Source: an uncultured Eubacteriales bacterium
Lineage (GTDB): Bacteria > Bacillota > Clostridia > Christensenellales > UBA1242
Assembly: GCA_902796635.1 (NCBI GenBank)
Contig: CADBPU010000061.1
Location: 1 to 13,343, forward strand
Reading direction: 5' to 3'
Length of the DNA: 13,343 bases
The notes below the pieces were generated by a model, which saw only the letters and a list, made by a program, of their open reading frames with translations, made no database searches and was not told the DNA's origin. Shown in pieces: positions 1-6,975 of the stretch (positions are counted from its first letter, which is position 1; the number at the start of each line of letters is the position of its first letter). Both the position numbers and the translations under genes were made by a program.

Positions 1-531
1 AGAATAAAAGCATCCATCTCCAATAGTTTGGACACTTGCTGGAATAGTTAAAGATGTATAAGATCCAGTTCTTGCAAATGCCTGTTCTCCAATTTCTGTA
101 ACACCATTTGGAATTGTTAACTCTTCCAAATAATCAATTCCTGTAAACGCATAATTACCTATACTTGTAACTGTGCTAGGAATGCTAAAATCATCATTTC
201 GCACATTCCATGCATTGTAAAAAGCATAATTACCAATTCTTGTGATTCCTTCTTCTATTCTTAATGCAAACAAGCTTGTTACTTGGTCTTTCCAAGGACG
301 TTGGTCATCAGCCATATCATAATCCCACATAGCACCTGAACCATATATTCTTAAAGAAGGCCATGTTTCATCTGAAAGTTCATAATAAACATCGTCGCCA
401 CATTTACCACTTGCTGCAATTCCAGCAAAAACAGCATTTTGTTGCTGTGGCGTCACCAAAAACATCACACCCATAACAAATAGGAGTGGAATCAAGAATA
501 TTGTTAGACACTTAATCATTTTTACTTTCAT
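1..531 (-). CDS. BspA-like leucine-rich-repeat secreted protein (3' end cut by window)
   Basis: The first 177 codons are seen and the frame is open to base 1. Residues 1-36 form a signal peptide: a short basic start, then a hydrophobic stretch ending near NAVFAG. Next come CGDDVYYELSDE, LRIYGSGAMWDYD and RPWKDQ (about residues 42-75), the capping module typical of BspA/LRR_5 surface proteins. Repeats of the type 'IPSTVTSIGNYAF' and 'IPASVQTIGDGCF' follow at about 22-residue spacing, which is the LRR_5 pattern. Such proteins are exported and often bind host or other surfaces; the ligand here is unknown. ATG at 531 is preceded at 6 nt by AAAGGAAG (538-545), which supports this start. The gene has its own promoter and a 24-bp palindrome just upstream. 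Family call is firm; cell anchoring cannot be judged because the C-terminus is missing. Confidence 0.85.
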   Translation of the reverse strand, partial: MKVKMIKCLTIFLIPLLFVMGVMFLVTPQQQNAVFAGIAASGKCGDDVYYELSDETWPSLRIYGSGAMWDYDMADDQRPWKDQVTSLFALRIEEGITRIGNYAFYNAWNVRNDDFSIPSTVTSIGNYAFTGIDYLEELTIPNGVTEIGEQAFARTGSYTSLTIPASVQTIGDGCFYS

Positions 532-551
532 AAAAGGCTTCCTTTTTTTAT

Positions 552-580
552 AGTATAGCGATTTTTTTGTCTTTTAGCAA
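552..580 (-). promoter_or_regulatory. Promoter of the BspA-like gene
   Basis: Read leftward, TTGCTA (575-580) is followed after 17 nt by TATACT (552-557). The start codon lies 20 nt beyond the -10 box with a good ribosome binding site between. The palindrome at 579-602 abuts and overlaps the outer edge of the -35 box. Confidence 0.55.
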
Positions 581-602
581 ACAAAATTATATAATTTTGT
601 TT
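579..602. repeat. Perfect 24-bp AT-rich palindrome beside a promoter
   Basis: The half-site AAACAAAATTAT is followed directly by its exact reverse complement, with no spacer. It overlaps the -35 end of the promoter for the BspA-like gene. The position suits an operator for a dimeric regulator; it could also be a weak AT-only hairpin or chance in AT-rich DNA. Confidence 0.5.
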
Positions 603-605
603 TAT

Positions 606-647
606 ATTAAAGAAAATTGCACATGCAAGTTTCTTAATATTTTTTTT
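606..647 (+). terminator. Imperfect hairpin followed by a T-run, plus-strand orientation
   Basis: ATTAA-GAAA-TTGCA (606-621, with one bulge and one mismatch) pairs with TGCAA-TTTC-TTAAT (624-638), and eight T follow (640-647). The T-run is on the plus strand, yet both flanking genes run leftward, so what it would terminate is unclear. The rest of the 532-792 gap shows no gene. Confidence 0.3.
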
Positions 648-792
648 AACAACTATTTCTCTTATTATAAAAATAAAAGTAGTAAGTTTACTGGCAATTT
701 ATGTCTTGAAAGTATTTTTTGAGTAATCATTTTAGTTATTTGCTAATGTTTCATATGACTTTTACAAATTATCTTAAATATAATAATCTTTA

Positions 793-1638
793 TTATATAT
801 TTTCTACTTCAAAACTAGGTGCAACTTCAAATTTCTTATTTGATAAATAGGCAAGCGGAAAAGATAATTTATCAAATGTCAATTCACATGCGCACAATAG
901 TTGTTTTGTTTTGTGATATTTTTTGTTGATTTCCCTGTCGCCATATTTTTCGTCACCCAAAACAAAAATTCCTTGATGCGCTAGTTGAACTCTTATTTGA
1001 TGTGTGCGTCCAGTTTCTAAATTTATTTTTAACATTGATAAATCATTTTTTGATGATATTGGCACATAAGAAAGTTTTGCAATTTTGGCGTTTTTATCAT
1101 TTTTTGAGCAAATTTTCACAAAATTTTGCTCTTTTTTTATATAATTTTCAAGATTTTCACCATTTTTGTTAATATTACCACTAACCACTGCAATATATTC
1201 TTTTTTTATTTTATGCTTTCTGAAAGCATCAATCAAACAATTTTCACTTTCTATATTTTTTGCAAGAACTACAAGTCCTTCTGTGTTTTTGTCAAGTCTA
1301 TGGCACGCTTTTGCTCCAACCAATTCTTCCAAACTCTTACTATTCAAATATGTTTTATCTTTTAGTGTGGTTTCAACGCCTGCTGGCTTAAAAACGATTA
1401 AAATATTTTCATCTTCAAAAATCACATCGATTTTTTTATTTTTTCTACTATTTATATAAAATTCAACTTTATCTCCAATATTAAGCAATAAATTATCTTT
1501 CACTTTTACATCGTTAACTTTAATATCTTTTTTTCTTAATGCGGATTTCAGTATATTAAAATTTAATGTTGGTCTAAAATCTAATATTGCTTCAAATAGT
1601 GGTTGAGCTTTTTGATTTATAAAAGAAATCTTTTCCAT
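793..1638 (-). CDS. RluA-family RNA pseudouridine synthase
   Basis: This 281-residue enzyme isomerises specific uridines in rRNA or tRNA to pseudouridine in the cytoplasm. The N-terminal ~70 residues look like an S4 RNA-binding domain (KSALRKKDIKVNDVKV, then NIGDKVEF). The catalytic signature HRLDKNTEG is at 113-121, with Asp116 the expected nucleophile. GRTHQIR is at 210-216 and GDEKYGD at 228-234, both standard for the RluA/RluC/RluD group. Length is usual for the family. The start codon lies 10 nt after the stop of the upstream LRR gene, and that stop (TAA) overlaps the AAGGAA ribosome binding site, so translation is probably coupled. Which uridine it modifies cannot be told from sequence; several paralogues are usual in Firmicutes. 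Confidence 0.93.
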   Translation of the reverse strand: MEKISFINQKAQPLFEAILDFRPTLNFNILKSALRKKDIKVNDVKVKDNLLLNIGDKVEFYINSRKNKKIDVIFEDENILIVFKPAGVETTLKDKTYLNSKSLEELVGAKACHRLDKNTEGLVVLAKNIESENCLIDAFRKHKIKKEYIAVVSGNINKNGENLENYIKKEQNFVKICSKNDKNAKIAKLSYVPISSKNDLSMLKINLETGRTHQIRVQLAHQGIFVLGDEKYGDREINKKYHKTKQLLCACELTFDKLSFPLAYLSNKKFEVAPSFEVENI

Positions 1639-1648
1639 GCAATATTCC

Positions 1649-3007
1649 TTAATCTAAATCTTTTGTGTCTTTTTTACTATTCTTTTGTCCAAGTTTGATT
1701 GCAGATATTTTAGGTAAAAATGCTATAACAACATAAAACATAATTCCAAATCCTAGTGCGCCAGCAATAACCAAAATCCAACTTGTTGTGGTAGATGGCT
1801 TGTATGTTAAAAATATTTGATATCCTTGACTTCTATATCCGTCAATAATTTGATATACAGTTATGATATTAATTCCACTCTTAGTTATTTTTACTTCGTC
1901 AGCATATATCAAATTGTTTGAATTTAATGTGTAAGCAAAAGATGCGCCTTCTTCCCCCAAAAATTTTATTGTGGTTGGCAAAACAACTTGGAGATTAATG
2001 GCTTCTTGTTTCTCTCCATTTATATACATTTCAATAGATGGTGTTGGTGGACATATATAAACGCTTATAGGTTTAAGCATCAAATTTTCAGTTTCGTCAT
2101 CAACAAATTTTATTCTGTAATATCCAAGTGCAAATTCATAACTTTCAAAAGTATTTAACGTCTCAATTTCAGTTTCTATTTCTTGTTCTTCTTCTCCAAC
2201 GACTTGTTTTGTTAAAGAATATACTTTTATTTGTGTAATTTCATCAAATCCATAAAAATAAATGTTTTGACCCACAACATACGTTCCGTTATTTTTTGCT
2301 CCTTGAAAACCAAAATACAAATTTGCATTGCTTGTGTCTGGATTGTCAATCAAATTGTGTGATAAATATACTTTTACTCCTAAATCTTGTGGCAATTTAA
2401 GGTTTTCTTTTGTTATATAGTTTAGTCTTAAATCAACTTCTCCTTGACTTATTTGTTCCAAATCAACATAATCCATTTGATTGTTGCTCAAATCTAGTTT
2501 TGTCAAAGTTGTTTGATATACATTTTCATTTAGTAATTCATAAGTAAAAGAATTTAAGTAATTATTGGATAAATCTAAAACCTGCAAATTTTCAATTTTA
2601 GATAAACCACCAACAATAGATTCAAGCAAATTGTTTGATAAATTTATAGTGCTAAACATTGATAAATCAATGACATCCAAGTTATATATTGATGTTATAC
2701 TTTTTCCAGACAAGTCAAGTGTTGTTTCAGTAAATCCATCAAACAAATCAGTATAAAAATACTTTGAATTTGATTCTCTGTGAATTCTTCCACTTGTTTC
2801 TTCTGTCTTGTTGGCATTATAAAAACTTTCTAGTGCAGTCCATAATTCTTTTGAAATTATTGACCCATCGTCTGTTATTGGTGTTGAATCAGTAATTTCT
2901 TCGGCGTGCAAAACCATATCTGTTTTGTTGCTTGAAATATTCAAACAAAAACCAACTCCCAAAACCAAAATAAGTACTAAAACAATATTAAAAATTTTCT
3001 TTTTCAT
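1649..3007 (-). CDS. Leucine-rich-repeat protein with signal sequence and C-terminal membrane anchor
   Basis: A 452-residue surface protein. Residues 1-24 are a signal peptide or N-terminal anchor (MKKK, then a hydrophobic run). An LRR block spans about 95-220, with LDLSGKSITSIYNL, INLSNNLLESI, LDLSNNYLNSF, LDLSNNQMDYV and the degraded VYLSHNLID. Residues 230-405 are beta-rich and may hold Ig-like modules. A transmembrane helix at about 409-431 is followed by a lysine-rich cytoplasmic tail, so the bulk of the protein is outside. No LPxTG motif is seen. It probably acts in surface binding or adhesion; the ligand is unknown. It is first in a two-gene operon with the pseudouridine synthase. There is no ribosome binding site, and the -10 box lies only 6 nt before the ATG, suggesting a leaderless mRNA. 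Confidence 0.85.
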   Translation of the reverse strand: MKKKIFNIVLVLILVLGVGFCLNISSNKTDMVLHAEEITDSTPITDDGSIISKELWTALESFYNANKTEETSGRIHRESNSKYFYTDLFDGFTETTLDLSGKSITSIYNLDVIDLSMFSTINLSNNLLESIVGGLSKIENLQVLDLSNNYLNSFTYELLNENVYQTTLTKLDLSNNQMDYVDLEQISQGEVDLRLNYITKENLKLPQDLGVKVYLSHNLIDNPDTSNANLYFGFQGAKNNGTYVVGQNIYFYGFDEITQIKVYSLTKQVVGEEEQEIETEIETLNTFESYEFALGYYRIKFVDDETENLMLKPISVYICPPTPSIEMYINGEKQEAINLQVVLPTTIKFLGEEGASFAYTLNSNNLIYADEVKITKSGINIITVYQIIDGYRSQGYQIFLTYKPSTTTSWILVIAGALGFGIMFYVVIAFLPKISAIKLGQKNSKKDTKDLD

Positions 3008-3013
3008 ATTTTT

Positions 3014-3024
3014 ATTATATCACA
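3014..3024 (-). promoter_or_regulatory. Extended -10 promoter giving a probably leaderless transcript
   Basis: Read leftward, TGA directly precedes a perfect TATAAT (3014-3019), an extended -10 element. No good -35 box is seen at 16-18 nt. Six nt separate TATAAT from the ATG at 3007, so the expected start of transcription falls on or next to the start codon. Confidence 0.5.
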
Positions 3025-3059
3025 AAAATTTGATTTGTTTATAATTTTATTAAATATTT

Positions 3060-3098
3060 TAATAAAAAATATAACTTGCAAATTCATACAAGTTATAT
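3060..3098 (-). terminator. Intrinsic terminator of the 335-aa membrane protein gene
   Basis: A perfect 10-bp stem (ATATAACTTG at 3069-3078 with CAAGTTATAT at 3089-3098) with a 10-nt loop. Read leftward it is followed by TTTTTATTA. It lies 23 nt after the stop codon. Confidence 0.8.
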
Positions 3099-3120
3099 CT
3101 ATTGTAAAATTATTGTTTTA

Positions 3121-4128
3121 TTATGGCTGAATTTCTGGACGAGATGGAGTTTGATTCATTGAAAGCACAACACCTGTAATAGTATTTTTTGTGGTGGTTG
3201 TAATATCGGTGACAATATGTTTTGTTAAAGTCATTTCTTCTTGCACAGTATAACTTAATAAATTTCCATCTCTATCAATAATGCAACTCATTTCAACATA
3301 ACCAAATGATGGCAAAGATGTTCCACCTTCTTCCTGAATATTTTTGGCATATTCTTTTGTTGCTTCTTTTGGGTCCAATAAAACTGTGGCTTTGTAATAA
3401 GCAATATTTCCGTAATCATCTCTTGCAAAAGAAAAGAATTTGCTTGCCGTAATTGTATTTTCATTAACAATATACCAAGGATGACTTGTTGTAGAACGCG
3501 TTACATCATGAAAATTTCCAGAAAAATCTGCAATCCATCTACCATTTGATTTTCTTATATTTGTGCCATTTCTTTTATACTTTCTTCCATCTTTGTATAT
3601 GGTTTGAGCAGCGTCAGTTTGACCAAAATTTGTTTGTGTTTCTTTTCTTACAAATTCATTAAAAACAACACCATCGCTATATTTTACATTTGTAAAACTC
3701 ATAACAATTTCCACTTCTTGTCCCACTGCTTCTGCAATTGTTCTGCCATTTCCTTCAATTTCATAAGATGTGCTATTATAATATTTTTGAAAAGCTACGT
3801 TTACGGCTTCTTTTGCATTTTTATATTTAGGTAATTCTTTGTTTTTTGAAGGGTCAACCTGTCCGCTATTTGGCGTAATATTTGTATATATAACATTTAA
3901 TTGGTGTGCTTCAATTTCTCTTAACATGTTTTCATATACATCATTTTGAAAATCCAGTTCACTGTTTCTTTTACAATAAAAAATAATGCCAAAAACTATA
4001 AACATTGACATCAAAATAGCAATTATTTTGTTTATATTATTTATATTAAAGACAAATTTATCAATTCTTTGTCCTAATGTTTCTCTTTCGTTTTCCACGT
4101 GTTCTATTTTATCAAAAATATTTTTCAT
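3121..4128 (-). CDS. Single-pass membrane protein of unknown function
   Basis: 335 residues from ATG at 4128; an in-frame TTG two codons earlier (4134) is a less likely start, and neither has a clear ribosome binding site. Residues 1-33 are charged and cytoplasmic. A transmembrane helix lies at about 34-51 (IIAILMSMFIVFGIIFYC). Everything after it is external by the positive-inside rule. The outer part has an alpha segment (KYKNAKEAVNVAFQKYY), then a beta-rich domain with repeated strand-like stretches such as IYKDGRKYKRNG and VEMSCIIDRDGNLLSY. The layout loosely recalls LolA/LppX-like beta folds found in Gram-positive lipoproteins, but no motif proves this. There is no lipobox. It lies downstream of dnaN with its own promoter and terminator, so a replication link is not implied. 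Function unknown. Confidence 0.8.
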   Translation of the reverse strand: MKNIFDKIEHVENERETLGQRIDKFVFNINNINKIIAILMSMFIVFGIIFYCKRNSELDFQNDVYENMLREIEAHQLNVIYTNITPNSGQVDPSKNKELPKYKNAKEAVNVAFQKYYNSTSYEIEGNGRTIAEAVGQEVEIVMSFTNVKYSDGVVFNEFVRKETQTNFGQTDAAQTIYKDGRKYKRNGTNIRKSNGRWIADFSGNFHDVTRSTTSHPWYIVNENTITASKFFSFARDDYGNIAYYKATVLLDPKEATKEYAKNIQEEGGTSLPSFGYVEMSCIIDRDGNLLSYTVQEEMTLTKHIVTDITTTTKNTITGVVLSMNQTPSRPEIQP

Positions 4129-4152
4129 AGTCAATACTTTTTTATTTACAGT

Positions 4153-4158
4153 ATTATA
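4153..4158 (-). promoter_or_regulatory. Candidate -10 box for the 335-aa membrane protein gene
   Basis: A perfect TATAAT read leftward, 24 nt before the ATG at 4128. No recognisable -35 box lies at 16-18 nt, so this is a weak call. Confidence 0.35.
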
Positions 4159-4205
4159 TGAATTATATAATTATCAAATAATTTATATATGCATTTTTTG
4201 TTATA

Positions 4206-4242
4206 TTAAAAAATCACAAACCTTAGCTTGTGATTTAATTTT
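4206..4242 (-). terminator. Intrinsic terminator of dnaN
   Basis: AAATCACAA (4211-4219) pairs perfectly with TTGTGATTT (4228-4236) around an 8-nt loop. Read leftward it is followed by TTTTTTAAT. It begins just after the dnaN stop codon, so dnaN is terminated before the next gene. Confidence 0.75.
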
Positions 4243-5355
4243 TTAATATACTTGTCTTATTGGTGAAACGAGATAGACATATTCTTCTTCGTTTTCACTT
4301 GGAACAATAAAGCAAGGGTTTACTTGACCATTTAATTTTAACATGACATAATCGCTTGCAATATTTCTCAAACAATCCATAAAGAAACTGATGTTGAATG
4401 CAATAGTCAAATCTTCGCCATTAAGTGAAATTGTTATTTTTTCTGTGACAGTACCTGCTTCACTCTTTGCAGAAACTTGCATGATATTGTTATTTATTTC
4501 AAATTTCACACTGTTGTCTCCACCAACATGAGACAAAATACTTGCTCTTTCAAGTGCGCTTAAAAGTTGACTTTTTGCAACAGTTATTGTGCTTGCAAAG
4601 TTTGATGGAATGATTTGTTTATAATTGATAAAATCTTCTTTTGTTCCCAAGCATCTTGTCACAATTTTTGTGCCATTAAGCACAATCATCATATAGTTTC
4701 TTTCAATCAAAACTCTAACATCTTTTTCTTCATCATCCAAAAGTTTTGATATTTCTGCAAGACTTCTTGCTGGAACAATAATGCTTGATTCAGCAGAGCA
4801 TTCTTTTATTGATTTTTTGGCTATGGCAAGTCTAAATCCATCAAGAGCTACACTTGTCAGTGTTTTGCCATCTTGCTCAAACAGACATCCTTTAAGAATA
4901 GGTCTTGTGTCGTCTGTCGCAACTGAAAAAATTGTTCTGTCAATAATTTCTTTCAAATCTTTTTGTTTAAGTTCAAAAAACTGTGCGTTTTCAATTTGTT
5001 TTACTGTTGGAAATTCATTTGCACTTTGACATTGAATAAATAATTCGCTGTCTGTATATTTGATTTTTAATTGGTTTCTATCATCCAAAACAAGTTGTAT
5101 TTGTTCTGCACTCAATTTTCTAACAAATTCACTGAACAATTTACCAGGCACAACAATTTCGCCTTCAAGTTTTACATCTGCCATTATTCTTTTTTCTATG
5201 GCAAGTTCACCATCTGTTGCAGACAAAATCAAATAGTCGCCTTCGGCTTTAAGTTTAATTCCTTCCAATATGGGATTGGTTGTTTTGCTACTTGTTGCTT
5301 TGATAACAATAGACACTGCGTTTGATAGTTCCAATCCTTCACAAAATACTCTCAT
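4243..5355 (-). CDS. dnaN: DNA polymerase III beta subunit (sliding clamp)
   Basis: 370 residues, the usual length. Homodimeric ring that tethers DNA polymerase III and many repair factors to DNA. Three clamp domains can be followed: domain 1 from MRVFCEGLEL with NPILEGIK at 27-34, domain 2 with TDDTRPILKGCLFE at 147-160 and LDGFRLA at 171-177, and domain 3 ending in YVYLVSPIRQVY at 359-370, which aligns with the family's C-terminal hydrophobic 'LxxPxR' that forms part of the peptide-binding pocket. The stretch EDLTIAFN (314-321) is typical of domain 3. ATG at 5355 has AGGAGA 5 nt upstream. It faces away from the DnaA-box cluster and is followed by its own terminator; neither dnaA nor recF adjoins it, which is unusual for Firmicutes. 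Confidence 0.97.
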   Translation of the reverse strand: MRVFCEGLELSNAVSIVIKATSSKTTNPILEGIKLKAEGDYLILSATDGELAIEKRIMADVKLEGEIVVPGKLFSEFVRKLSAEQIQLVLDDRNQLKIKYTDSELFIQCQSANEFPTVKQIENAQFFELKQKDLKEIIDRTIFSVATDDTRPILKGCLFEQDGKTLTSVALDGFRLAIAKKSIKECSAESSIIVPARSLAEISKLLDDEEKDVRVLIERNYMMIVLNGTKIVTRCLGTKEDFINYKQIIPSNFASTITVAKSQLLSALERASILSHVGGDNSVKFEINNNIMQVSAKSEAGTVTEKITISLNGEDLTIAFNISFFMDCLRNIASDYVMLKLNGQVNPCFIVPSENEEEYVYLVSPIRQVY

Positions 5356-5379
5356 TTCTTTCTCCTATAATATGCTTTT

Positions 5380-5408
5380 ATTGTAGCATAAATACAATTT
5401 TTTTGCAA
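5380..5408 (-). promoter_or_regulatory. dnaN promoter
   Basis: Read leftward: TTGCAA (5403-5408), 17 nt, TACAAT (5380-5385), with TG one base before the -10 box (extended -10). The start codon lies 24 nt downstream of the -10, with AGGAGA at 5361-5366. Confidence 0.7.
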
Positions 5409-5460
5409 TAATTTTTATACTATATAATTAATAAATTAAATTAAATCAAAATTGATAGTC

Positions 5461-5489
5461 TTGACAAGTAATTTTTATTGATGTAAAAT
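5461..5489 (+). promoter_or_regulatory. Strong rightward promoter pointing into the DnaA-box cluster
   Basis: A perfect TTGACA (5461-5466), 17 nt, then TAAAAT (5484-5489; 5 of 6). An ATG lies 6 nt after the -10 box, at the expected start of transcription, with no room for a ribosome binding site. Its transcript would cross all the DnaA boxes. It may serve the possible broken gene at 5496-5852, a noncoding RNA, or origin activation. Confidence 0.6.
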
Positions 5490-5495
5490 TTTTAT

Positions 5496-5852
5496 ATGTT
5501 AAATGTAGACAAAAAAATATTAAAACATTTAGAAAAAAATTTAGTTTTTCCTAACACAAAAGATATTTGTGCTTTAATATTTGATGCAGTCAAATTCATT
5601 TGCAAAATCTAGAAGCCGATAAAAACAAAAAATATTACGTAAATAGCAAAAATTTTTCAGCGAATAAAGATTATTCACAATTAGATTTTGACTTGGAAAA
5701 CTAGCAAGTGTATATGTGGATATCTTCCAACAAGTTATGCACATACTTGTCCACATAATTTGAAACAAAAAGGTTTGGAAATTGGTAGTGATTTCTTACA
5801 AAAAAAAATAATTAAAAAAGTTTATTCACAATTTCACAGACATTATTATTAA
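5496..5852 (+). pseudogene. Possible broken gene inside oriC (two single-A frameshifts)
   Basis: ATG at 5496 opens a 38-codon frame ending at TAG (5610-5612). If one A is restored in the A4 run at 5604-5607, the frame continues through LEADKNKKYYVN and SANKDYSQLDFDLE. If one A is removed from the A4 run at 5697-5700, it returns to the original frame and runs through CICGYLPTSYAHTCPH and LEIGSDFLQKKIIKKVYSQF to TAA at 5850-5852. The joined product is about 118 residues, K/E/D-rich, with three Cys and two His clustered (CxC...HxCPH) as in small metal-binding folds. Its composition is protein-like, whereas the opposite strand reads F/C/W-rich. It could be a pseudogene, assembly error at homopolymers, or chance. 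No family recognised. Three DnaA boxes on the sense strand lie inside it. Confidence 0.35.
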
Positions 5853-5861
5853 TGATATTAT
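5833..5861 (+). promoter_or_regulatory. Promoter of the CvpA-like gene
   Basis: TTCACA (5833-5838), 17 nt, TATTAT (5856-5861), preceded by TGA as an extended -10. It overlaps the last DnaA box region and the TTA repeats, so DnaA binding or unwinding could affect it. GAAGGGG (5885-5891) serves as ribosome binding site for ATG 5899. Confidence 0.5.
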
Positions 5862-5898
5862 CTAATTATAAAAAAATAAAATTAGAAGGGGAAATTAG

Positions 5899-6975
5899 AT
5901 GTCTAATTTATTAACAATTTCAACAATGCTTATTGGAATGATTAGTATAGTAATTATTTTAGGAATAATTGCTTTATTTGTAATTCTTAACATCAAAAAA
6001 GGTGGCAAACTATCTGCGATAACACTAGCAGAATTTTTGGTTGCATTTATTTTGGCGGTACTTCTTGCAAAACCAATACTAGCACTTTTTGACAAAATCT
6101 TTTCTTTCTCAATGGTGTTTTACAATATGTTTATGCTAGACTTTGGACAAATTGATAGTTTCAACACAAAAGTGACATTTGAAAATTACAATACAGTTGT
6201 TGAAAATTTCAAAAGTAGTTCAGTTGGAGTTGCAGATAATTTGAAAAGTTTTTTTATAAAAGTTTTTGAAAAATCTAACCCACCCACAGAAGGCACAACA
6301 ACACTCGGTGCTATTGCATCAAGAAGTTTGAGTTATATGCTTTGTCTGTTTTTGATGACAATTATTTTGTTTGTTGTGATTTATGTTTTAGTAAAAATTC
6401 TTTCAAATTTTTTGGACAAGAAATTCAAATTCAAAAAGCAAAAACAGCCACAAAAAGTTTTGGGTGGAATAATAGGATTTTTCAAAGGACTTTTTGTGAG
6501 TGTATTAGCAATTGTCATGTTTTCAACAATTCCATTTTTTGGAACAGCGATTGATTATATTGGAAGTGGTTTTCAAACAACAAAAATTTTTGATGCACCA
6601 TATCAATTAGTTGTAAGTTTGGAGCAAGATTTGTATGTAAGCACAAACAATTTTGCAAAGATTACAAAAAGATGTTATCAAAATACAGATGACATACAAA
6701 AAGCACATTATCAAAACGAAGTTGATACCCATACAAGATACAGAGTTGATATTTATATAACAAATGACACCATAACAATTTACACAGAAGATTTGATTAA
6801 TTACACTTCAATTAATCATTTCAGTGATTTTTATATTTTTTCAAATAATACACTTTATTTATATCAATCAAACAAACTTTTGATTGGACTTGGATACAAT
6901 ACAAAAACTAGTACAATAAGATACAAAAACATTATAGATGGCGTAAAAGTGGATTATACCTTAAAAATTGTTTAA
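5899..6975 (+). CDS. CvpA-like four-helix membrane protein with external C-terminal domain
   Basis: 358 residues. Four membrane helices are predicted by eye: about 8-32, 42-66, 143-167 and 188-213. The stretch from ASRSLSYML through LVKILSNFLDKK and then VLGGIIGFFKGLFVSVLAIV (140-206) follows the CvpA (colicin V production) pattern, including the glycine-rich GGIIGFFKG turn at 189-197. The basic segment DKKFKFKKQKQ (173-183) places that loop in the cytoplasm, so the loop at 67-142 and the C-terminal 145 residues are outside. The outer tail is beta-rich (VDIYITNDTITIYTEDL, LYLYQSNKLLI) and has no counterpart in plain CvpA, which is about 160-180 residues. ATG 5899 has GAAGGGG 7 nt upstream. 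Family placement is moderately sure; CvpA function itself is poorly defined. Confidence 0.7.
   Translation: MSNLLTISTMLIGMISIVIILGIIALFVILNIKKGGKLSAITLAEFLVAFILAVLLAKPILALFDKIFSFSMVFYNMFMLDFGQIDSFNTKVTFENYNTVVENFKSSSVGVADNLKSFFIKVFEKSNPPTEGTTTLGAIASRSLSYMLCLFLMTIILFVVIYVLVKILSNFLDKKFKFKKQKQPQKVLGGIIGFFKGLFVSVLAIVMFSTIPFFGTAIDYIGSGFQTTKIFDAPYQLVVSLEQDLYVSTNNFAKITKRCYQNTDDIQKAHYQNEVDTHTRYRVDIYITNDTITIYTEDLINYTSINHFSDFYIFSNNTLYLYQSNKLLIGLGYNTKTSTIRYKNIIDGVKVDYTLKIV

Larger units (their letters stand above)
5409..5898. other. oriC: Probable chromosomal replication origin (oriC)
   Basis: Five 9-mers match the DnaA-box pattern within 160 bp: TTATTCACA (5671-5679), ATATCCACA on the minus strand (5715-5723), TTATGCACA (5735-5743), TTGTCCACA (5747-5755) and TTATTCACA (5822-5830). 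Very AT-rich tracts flank them at 5409-5460 and 5841-5884 and could be unwinding sites. Three TTA trinucleotides (5843-5851) lie 12 nt after the last box, where DnaA-trio elements are expected. dnaN lies to the left and the rpmH-rnpA cluster to the right, and gene direction switches from mainly minus to mainly plus across this stretch. dnaA itself is missing. Besides the origin elements, this gap holds promoters and one possible broken gene, listed separately. Confidence 0.8.

Noticed and set aside
4171..4186. A 16-nt AT-only-like sequence (ATTATCAAATAATTTA) recurring at about 12088-12103
   Set aside because: Two copies of such an AT-rich word in 13 kb are close to chance expectation, and the sites share no clear context.
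5574..5768. A 64-codon leftward frame through the DnaA boxes
   Set aside because: Its composition (many F, C, W, Y) is that of an antisense shadow, there is no ribosome site, and no DnaA-like motif is present.
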